Assembly: GCA_023614405.1 (NCBI GenBank)
Contig: CM042697.1
Location: forward strand, 302,584,954 to 302,648,953
Origin: Avena insularis
Lineage: Eukaryota > Streptophyta > Magnoliopsida > Poales > Poaceae
Direction: 5' to 3'
DNA length: 64,000 nt
In this document: positions 57,872 through 64,000 of the stretch, piece by piece
Layout of the letters: every line of letters starts with the position of its first letter
Numbering within the stretch: the stretch's first letter is position 1
The notes under the pieces: model-generated
Told to the model about the DNA's origin: nothing
What the model saw: the letters and a program-made list of their open reading frames with translations, nothing else
Databases searched by the model: none
Position numbers and translations under genes: made by a program

Positions 57872-59722
57872 GAAGGCGCGCTCATCGAGTTCCTCCGTGA
57901 GAACAGGGACATCTTCGCGTGGAAGCCCTGTGACATGCCTGGTGTCCCGAGGGAACTCGCTGAGCACAAACTCAACGCCGACCCCAAAGTGCGACCTGTT
58001 AAGCAGTCGCTGCGGCCCTTCAATGAAGAGCGCCGCCGAGCCATCGCCGAGGAGGTGGAGCGTCTACTCGCTGCAGGCTTCATCCGGCCAATCAAGTACC
58101 TCAAGTGGCTGGCAAACCCAGTAATGGTCGAGAAGAAAAACAGGACCTGGAGGATGTGTATCGATTACACAAACTTAAACAGCGTCTGCCCGAAGGAGCA
58201 ATTCGTCCTCCCGCGGATCGACCAAATCATCGATTCCACCGCGGGCTCAGAGTCGCTATGCTTCCTCGACGCCTACTCTAGGTACAACCAGATCAAAATG
58301 GCCATCGAGGACGAAGAGAAGACGGTGTTCATCACGCCATTCGGAGCCTTCTGCTACACTCCATGACCTTCGGCCTCAAGAACGCCAGGGCGACCTACCA
58401 GCGGTGCATGCAGGAGTGCCTTGCGAGCCAAATTGGCCGCAATATCCACGTCTACATCGACGACGTGGTGCTAAAGTCCGCTCGCCAGAACGACCTACTC
58501 GCCGACCTAGCGGAAACATTCGCCAACCTGCGTAAATACAAGATAAAGCTAAACCCAGGGAAGTGCACCTTCGGTGTGCCAACTGGACAGCTACTGGGAT
58601 ACGTCATATCCAAGCGAGGGATCGAAGCGAATCCCACCAAGATCAACACGATCGCTCGCCTCGGCAGACCCGAGTGCCTGCGCGACGTCCAGAAGCTGGC
58701 CAGGCGAGTCGCGGCTCTCAGTCGCTTCATCCCCCGGCTAGGCGAAAAGGCGATGCCCCTCTACCGCCTAATGCGCAAGAACCCCACCTTCCAATGGGAC
58801 AAGGAGATAAACGACGCGCTCCACGAGCCCAAGGAGGTGCTACTCGTAGCACCGCTACTCGCCGCCCCCGTCAATAAGGAACCCATGCTGGTCTATGTCG
58901 CGGCTTCCGAACGCGTCGTCAGCACCGTCATGGTCGTCGAACGGCCAGAGGAAGGAAAGGAGCGCCCGGTGCAGCGACCAGTGTACTACATCAGCGAAGT
59001 CCTCACCGAGTCATGCCAGCGCTACCCGCAATACCAGAAACTGGTATACGCGATCTTCAGAGCACAACGGCAACTACCGCACTACTTCCAGGAGCACCCA
59101 ATAACGGTCGTCTCCTCAGCACCGTTGGAGGATATCATCCGCAACCGCGAGGCGACCGGGCGAGTCATCAAGTGGGCCGTCGAGATCGGCGTCCACAACA
59201 TCAAGTACGAGCCGTGCAAGGCGATCAAGTCGCAGGCTCTCACAGACTGGGAGGAGGCCCAGCAGCTAGAGAAGCTGCCATACCTCCATTACTGGAACCT
59301 ACACTTCGACGGCTCCAAGAACACGGACGGCGCAGGAGCAGGGATCGTGCTAACATCTCCGAAGGGCGACAAGCTCCGATACGTCCTCTACCTCGACTTC
59401 ACCCCCTGCACCAACAACATGGCCGAGTACGAGGTGCTACTCCACGGCATGCGAGCTGCCAAGGAGATGAATGTCCACCGCCTGCGCTGCTATGGAGACT
59501 CCGACCTAGTCGCTGGGCAAGTCGCCGGCACCTGTGACGCCGTCTCCCCCACCATGGCAGCATACCGCCAAGTAGTGGACCAGCTGGGTGGACACTTCGC
59601 AGGCTACTCCGTCGAGTGGATCGACGGGCGGAAGAACGAGGAGGCCGACGCACTCTCCCGCATTGGCTCGGCTCGCCTCACGCCACCCGCCGGTGTCTTC
59701 CGCCCAGCAGGACGTTTCCTAC
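57872..59722 (+). pseudogene. RT and dual RNase H of the right Tat element
   Basis: After the TAG the frame reads EGALIEFLRENRDIFAWKPC, then RT fingers WRMCIDYTNLNSVCPKEQFV and SLCFLDAYSRYNQIKMAIED. A one-base deletion at about 58358 shifts the frame just before the TMTFGLKNARATYQR block, so a 469-codon ORF restarts at 58363. In it the catalytic YIDD is at residues 31-34. The connection and first RNase H (RPVYYISEVLTE, YAIFRAQRQLPHYFQEHPI) lie at about 180-290. The Tat-type RNase H at 312-436 keeps its acidic residues D316, E355, D379 and D429. The ORF then enters the 3' LTR at residue 454 and stops at 469. Integrase, which should follow, is absent. Confidence 0.9.
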
Positions 59723-59772
59723 TGATGGGGATATGCCTACCGGGGTATACCCAGCAGGACGTTTCCTACTGA
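59703..59772 (+). repeat. 23-bp direct repeat at the deletion junction
   Basis: Identical 23-bp copies lie at 59703-59725 and 59750-59772, 47 bp apart. The second is LTR sequence; the first is at the end of the internal region and overlaps the LTR start. Confidence 0.9.
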
Positions 59773-60211
59773 CCCAAGCGTCAGCGAGTAGGCCTGCAGG
59801 ACGGCGACTGGATCAAGACTTGGCATGGACTCAAGCGACTGGAAGCTGAAGGCCCAGAAGCGTAGCTAGGCCCGATCGGACTAGGTCATAGAATCTCTGA
59901 ATCCTTAACTAATTCGGTTGTGATCTGTAAACCCTAGTGAGGTGAGTCTATATAAACCTCCCTAGAGGACGCTTAGAGGACACGTTCCATCATACACCCT
60001 AGTGACTCGCCGCCTAGCCGCCGAGCTCGCCCAATTGTACTCTCACCATAATACAATCTAGCAGGAGTAGGTCTTTACCCTCCGGGGGGCGAACCTGGGT
60101 AAACTCTTGTGTCTCAGCCCTCATCTCGCACCGCAGATGGCTGGCCGCCCTTGCCCCATGTTCTACTACTCGCTGCCGATTGGAGCATCTGTCGTGGTCA
60201 TTCCCACGACA
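59723..60211 (+). repeat. 3' LTR of the right Tat element
   Basis: 489 bp with ends as in the 5' LTR and the CGTCT duplication at 60212-60216. No polypurine tract precedes it, which is abnormal. Confidence 0.92.
59949..59956 (+). promoter_or_regulatory. TATA box of the Tat 3' LTR
   Basis: TATATAAA, identical in context to the 5' LTR copy. Confidence 0.6.
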
Positions 60212-61531
60212 CGTCTAGTTTGCATAGTTGCCATGCAAGGGTTAACTTGCAAAGTCAATAGCTTGCTAATTCAACTAGTAGTATCAAGCTTGCCTTGTGT
60301 AGAGCAGTGGTTGAAGTTCTCCTCGGCTTCTTCCTCGTAGTATCCTCCTTCCTCCTTGTATCCGTGGTCGGTACTAGCGTCTATAAATAAATACGAGGTA
60401 CACAATCACCAAACAATACTTAACTACTTTTACTTATCACACCAGGGTTTTCACTAGATGATATAGGATCATCACAAGCATTACAACCATTAGGGCAAAT
60501 AGTTTTATTCCCTTTATTTTAGAAAAGTAATTTCTACTCATTGAAAAACTACTTAAAATTTAATATTCTCCAACTAAAACATGGGATCATGTTGACACAT
60601 GTCATCACCACATATTTCAGTACATGGGAATGTGATTTAAAGTGGTGTCATAATTTAATAAGGTTTAACCTTTTTATTTTAATTAAATAAAGTGACTAGA
60701 AATGCCTATGGGGCATTATTTTATTACTTTATCATTATTTCTTCAAGTAAACCTATATATTTTTATATATTATGAAAGGTCTTGTTAAAAGTGATTTTTG
60801 AGAGTTGGAATCAACTCAAAAGCTTCTGTGGTTGAATTTTGAAAAATGTTTGAATGTAGAAAAGCTTATACCTTGTTATTTTTACCATGGCTGATCTACA
60901 AATCTAAATGGTTTGAATCCAACGGGCTTGGATTAAGCACTCCAGTACCTTTCTAACAAAATTGGTTTCATGCATTTTGGTTCAGTGAATCGAGCTGGGT
61001 TGATTTTTAATCTAGGTACAGAACTGAGTTTGAAACTAAAAGAATAAACCTAAATTTGAATTCTTGGGTTCTTGGAGGTTAATGCCGGGCCCACTACCCA
61101 CAATGCAGTGCTTGAGCTGGGTTAATTGGCTGTCCCCACTCGTTAGTGAGCCAGAGAGTGGCGAAGGGGTACGGGGCGATTTGGGCCATTGGATTAGAAG
61201 CTAGATCTACGGTTGTGGTTCATCGTCCACACCTGAATAGGACGCGGCGAGGTCAAACCCTAGCGTGGCCAGTGGGGGGCAGTGGGGGCTCATCGGAGCT
61301 CCGGTGATGGTCGGCGATGGGGGCGAACGACGAAGTCGACAACGGCGACCCTCCTGGTACTGGCAGCTCCTCCTGGGGCGGCTCCAATCGATGGTGCCTC
61401 TCCTCCTCTATAGCGGCAGACTCCGGTGAAATTTCGGCCACCTGGTGCTCGCCTCGCTCCGGGGGTGAGTGGGTGTGATCAGTGAGAGGTGGGAAGTGAG
61501 ATGGTGTGCTCAAATCAAATGGGGGTGGCCT

Positions 61532-61542
61532 CCTTTTATAGT
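61532..61542 (-). promoter_or_regulatory. TATA box of the 4-kb LTR, copy 2
   Basis: Minus-strand CTATAAAAGGA followed by GGCCACCCCCATTTG and GAGCACACCATCTCACTT, in the same order as copy 1. Confidence 0.55.
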
Positions 61543-63561
61543 GACTGAAGGGGACCGACGGGCGCGGGCTGAGCTCGCCGTGGTCGTCGGCACAACGGGC
61601 TACTGGCATGGGCAAAGGTAGGGGACGGTGCTATGCTCCCTGGCGAAGCTCAATGGCAAGGTCACGCAGCGTGGGTGGTGCTGAATGGTCGGAACGTCGC
61701 GGTGCTCTGAGCGGGTCCGACGGTGGTTTTAATGGCGCACAACGTCCATGGTCCGCGCGACGATGAACTGGCATGTCCGCGGTGTTGCTGGGGTGCTGGC
61801 GATCACGCACGCAAGCGGCGAGGGCGACGTGTGGTTTGTGGGCGTGTGTCGCGGCTAGCGCTCTGTCGCTCTCTCGACTCGCTCACAGAGAGGCTTGGCA
61901 TGCTCGGGCAGTGTGGTCTAGAGGCTGGCAGTGCTCGAGACTTGGACAGGGGGTGGCGGTGGACGGTGGTCAATGCTCCAGACATGCTTGCTAGGCTTGG
62001 TGCTTCTCCTAGCATGCTGTCGACATGGGGGTGGCAAGTTAGGCTTGGCATGGTCACCATTTATGGCTATGGAAAGCTCACAGTGGTGCTAAAGCTAGTT
62101 AATTTAGTTTGATCATCTAATGAGAGTGTAGTGTGGGCTATAGAGGGAACAAGGTTGGCCAAAATCACTTCTCCTAATAGTGTTTGATGTTTGTTTGTTT
62201 GCTGATTACAAGGTGTTTGATGAAATGGCCGAAAGAGATTCAAATTTGAATTTTGGATTCAACCTTGGTGGGTGTGTTGGTTACATACTAGGGAGTATCT
62301 GGTTAGTGGGATTGGTCAAGTGGAATTGGTTTGGGTGGGTTTTGAAAATGTAAGATCTTCACATATGTTAAAGATTCAATTTTGAATTGTGATTTGAATC
62401 AAGTTGCCAAATGTTTCTGCAAGTTTGAAAGGTGGTCTTTGATTCACTTTTACTTGGTCTTGCAAGGGGTGAAAAGAAATGGAAAAGTTTCTGATTGAAA
62501 TCTTGGACTAGAAAACTCAAAGTGGCCTAGTGAGCAAGATTGGAAAAACTGACCATTTGCTTATTTGATTTTCTATTGATTTGTTTCTGCTTGGAAATGT
62601 TTTAGATGATGTTGTTTTCATCTTTAAACCATTCCTTGCTAGTTAGATCAATCACACAAGTTCATTCATGCATTTATAGAATCATCACATACACACATGC
62701 ATTCATAATGATTTGAAATAACAAAAGTTTTTGTTAACCCTAATTTTGATGATTGGAATTTAATAATCATTGTTCAACATTTTTGGGATGTTACAGATGC
62801 TATAAGTTATAATCCTATGATCTATGTCATGTTTGTGTAGTTTCTTTGTTCTTAGATTGAATGGTTGAACGTCTTTGGTTCATTAGAGTTGTATGTTGAT
62901 ATGGTACAGTCCTTTGATGTCCATTATATTTGTGCGCGCATGGGTTAAACATCATAGGATTTTTAGTATGTGTAAGAGGAAAGGGGAAGTTCTGCCGGAG
63001 TGACAGAAACCTAAGGACGCGAACAGGAACGTTGCACGTATGGGAGTAAGAGGACCATTAACTTAAGGCTATGGTTGGGGAAATCTTAATGCTTTGATAG
63101 TAGTTATGGATGTTTGATAACAATCCAATTATATAGTACATGTAATTCCAAGTAGTTAAGCGCATGTATATTTAGCCTCTCCCACATAGAAAAGTGCATC
63201 GAAGACAATGGACCCGATTTATTCGTCAATTGGACTTGGACAAAGCCACCATAATTACCACCACTATTCCACACTCATGGTTATGTTAGTTTAGTGTATT
63301 TTATTGCTGCAGCAACTAGCTTTACTTTCTTGTTATTTATTATCTTTCTAAGCTTTCTCTAGTACTCGTTTTGTTGCTCTAGTTTTATTTCCTAGATAAT
63401 GCAGACATTTAGTGTGCATAGAGTTGTAGAGTTGTATCAGTGGTTGATAGAACCTGAGACAATATTTATCCTACCTTTAGCTCCTCGTTGGGTTCAACAT
63501 TCTTACTTATCAAAAAGACTACACATGATGCCCTATACTTGTGGGATATCAAGACCTTTTC

Positions 63562-63578
63562 TGTGCCGTTGCCGGGGA
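63562..63578 (+). other. Primer-binding site of the right gypsy element
   Basis: TGTGCCGTTGCCGGGGA begins 10 nt after the LTR end. It is the tRNA-Asp-type site (TGGCGCCGTTGCCGGGGA) with one base lost and one changed. Confidence 0.75.
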
Positions 63579-64000
63579 GCAATAGCGTGTGGGTGAATAT
63601 TCTTGTGTGCACTTGTTTGCTTTATATCTAAGTAGTTTTTACTTTCAGTTTTAAGTTGGTCTCTATCTTAGTATGGATAGGGATTGCGAATTACAAAAAA
63701 ATAGTTGTACTTGTTACCTAAAAACGTTTTCAAAAAGGAAAGTGATTGGAAAGATGAGTAATGGTTAAGTGGGGGTCGACCTTGAACACTTGTGTTCATG
63801 CCTATGAAACCAAAAAAAATCTTCCCATGGAAGCTTTTCAACTAAAGGAAGGCACCATTAAATATCAATTCCCATTCAAGAAAGGTATAGAATAAATTTT
63901 GCCTCGCCTATTAAAACAAAAGTTGCTCTTAATGCTTCTTTATTTGAAAATACTTGAATCTTGCTTCTTGTGCCTAACTTAAAGGCATTAAAGAAAAGTA

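Larger units (their letters stand above)
54177..60211 (+). mobile_element. Tat-lineage gypsy element lacking integrase, 6.0 kb
   Basis: LTRs of 490 and 489 bp (54177-54666, 59723-60211) begin TGATGGGGATAT and end CATTCCCA(T/C)GACA. Perfect target duplications CGTCT lie at 54172-54176 and 60212-60216. Internal coding order is gag, protease, RT, RNase H and Tat-type second RNase H, then directly the 3' LTR. Integrase is absent. By eye the LTRs differ at about 28 positions, mostly transitions. It is the innermost and so youngest element of the right-hand nest. It could move only with integrase supplied in trans, unless the deletion came after insertion. Confidence 0.93.
52761..62795 (-). mobile_element. 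4-kb solo LTR, copy 2, split by a Tat element
   Basis: Plus-strand ends TGTCGACACCCAGAATTTT and TTTTTGGGATGTTACA match copy 1 at 35903-39989. LTR parts are 52761-54176 and 60217-62795, together about 4.0 kb. Flanks are GATGT (52756-52760) and GATGC (62796-62800), a target duplication with one mismatch. The TATA box on the minus strand (61532-61542) shows leftward orientation, as in copy 1. The remaining open frames (61253-62112) lie in the GC-rich part and have no motif. Confidence 0.85.
52002..64000 (+). mobile_element. Gypsy element, 5' LTR and start of internal region
   Basis: The LTR starts TGATATGTCCATAACGTATC at 52002 and ends CTTGTGGGATATCA at 63551. It is followed by a tRNA-Asp-type primer-binding site, so this is a 5' LTR in plus orientation. 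Its halves are 52002-52760 and 62801-63551, separated by a nested solo LTR; together about 1.51 kb. The internal part (63552-64000) has no ORF and ends at a CTTAAAGGCATTAAAGAAAAG segment also found in the minus-strand element at 44138-44165. The 3' part is outside the window. Confidence 0.8.

Noticed and set aside
59013..59537. 174-codon ORF overlapping RNase H
   Set aside because: Out-of-frame shadow of the RT/RNase H coding sequence.
1..64000. CRISPR array, operon, tRNA cluster or endogenous pararetrovirus
   Set aside because: No spaced direct repeats, no bacterial gene organisation, no tRNA fold noticed, and every RT seen belongs to a Copia, Gypsy or LINE element.

Overview
The window reads as repeat-dense intergenic DNA of a large-genome grass, most likely Triticeae (wheat, barley, rye or Aegilops type). 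The basis is nested Copia and Gypsy LTR retrotransposons, a Cassandra TRIM carrying 5S rRNA-like LTRs, Stowaway, hAT, CACTA-like and Mutator-like non-autonomous DNA elements, and plant LINE remnants. I found no intact cellular gene, no rRNA or tRNA gene and no bacterial-type feature. Family names are recognised by eye and left as superfamily or lineage where uncertain.

Layout. 1-1494: truncated gypsy-like LTR. 1495-5650: degenerate Copia pol plus its 3' LTR. 5651-11702: internal region and 3' LTR of a non-autonomous gypsy element; this LTR holds a solo LTR (9107-10318, TSD CCTGC). 11703-19772: a decayed Tat-lineage gypsy element (gag, protease, RT, RNase H, integrase) with a CACTA-like insertion in gag (13636-14760), cut at its 3' side by a Copia LTR fragment (19773-20543). 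20544-31310: the least TE-dense part, with LINE-like tails, a foldback MITE (24756-24896), a Stowaway-like MITE (25970-26188), a hAT element (26821-27469) and a LINE ORF2 remnant (28526-30838). 31311-34060: gene-like debris (GRF zinc-finger-like and possibly B3-like exons), with a complete Cassandra element (31792-32547) inserted in the former. 34061-35734: LTR-like sequence. 35735-46644: a complete minus-strand gypsy element with a 4.1-kb solo LTR inside one of its LTRs (35903-39989, TSD TACAA) and a 245-codon ORF of unknown function. 46966-48676: Copia solo LTR (TSD ATATG). 48677-52001: gypsy LTR/leader sequence with a Stowaway MITE. 52002-64000: the 5' LTR and internal start of another gypsy element. 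That LTR is split by a second copy of the 4-kb solo LTR (52761-62795), which is itself split by a Tat-lineage gypsy element with matched LTRs (54177-60211, TSD CGTCT) that has lost integrase.

The coding sequences are therefore retrotransposon proteins: capsid/nucleocapsid (gag), aspartic protease, reverse transcriptase, RNase H and integrase. All recognised pol genes carry stops or frameshifts. Relative ages follow from nesting: the Tat element at 54177 is younger than the 4-kb LTR around it, which is younger than the gypsy LTR at 52002. Four solo LTRs with recognisable target duplications point to repeated LTR-LTR recombination.
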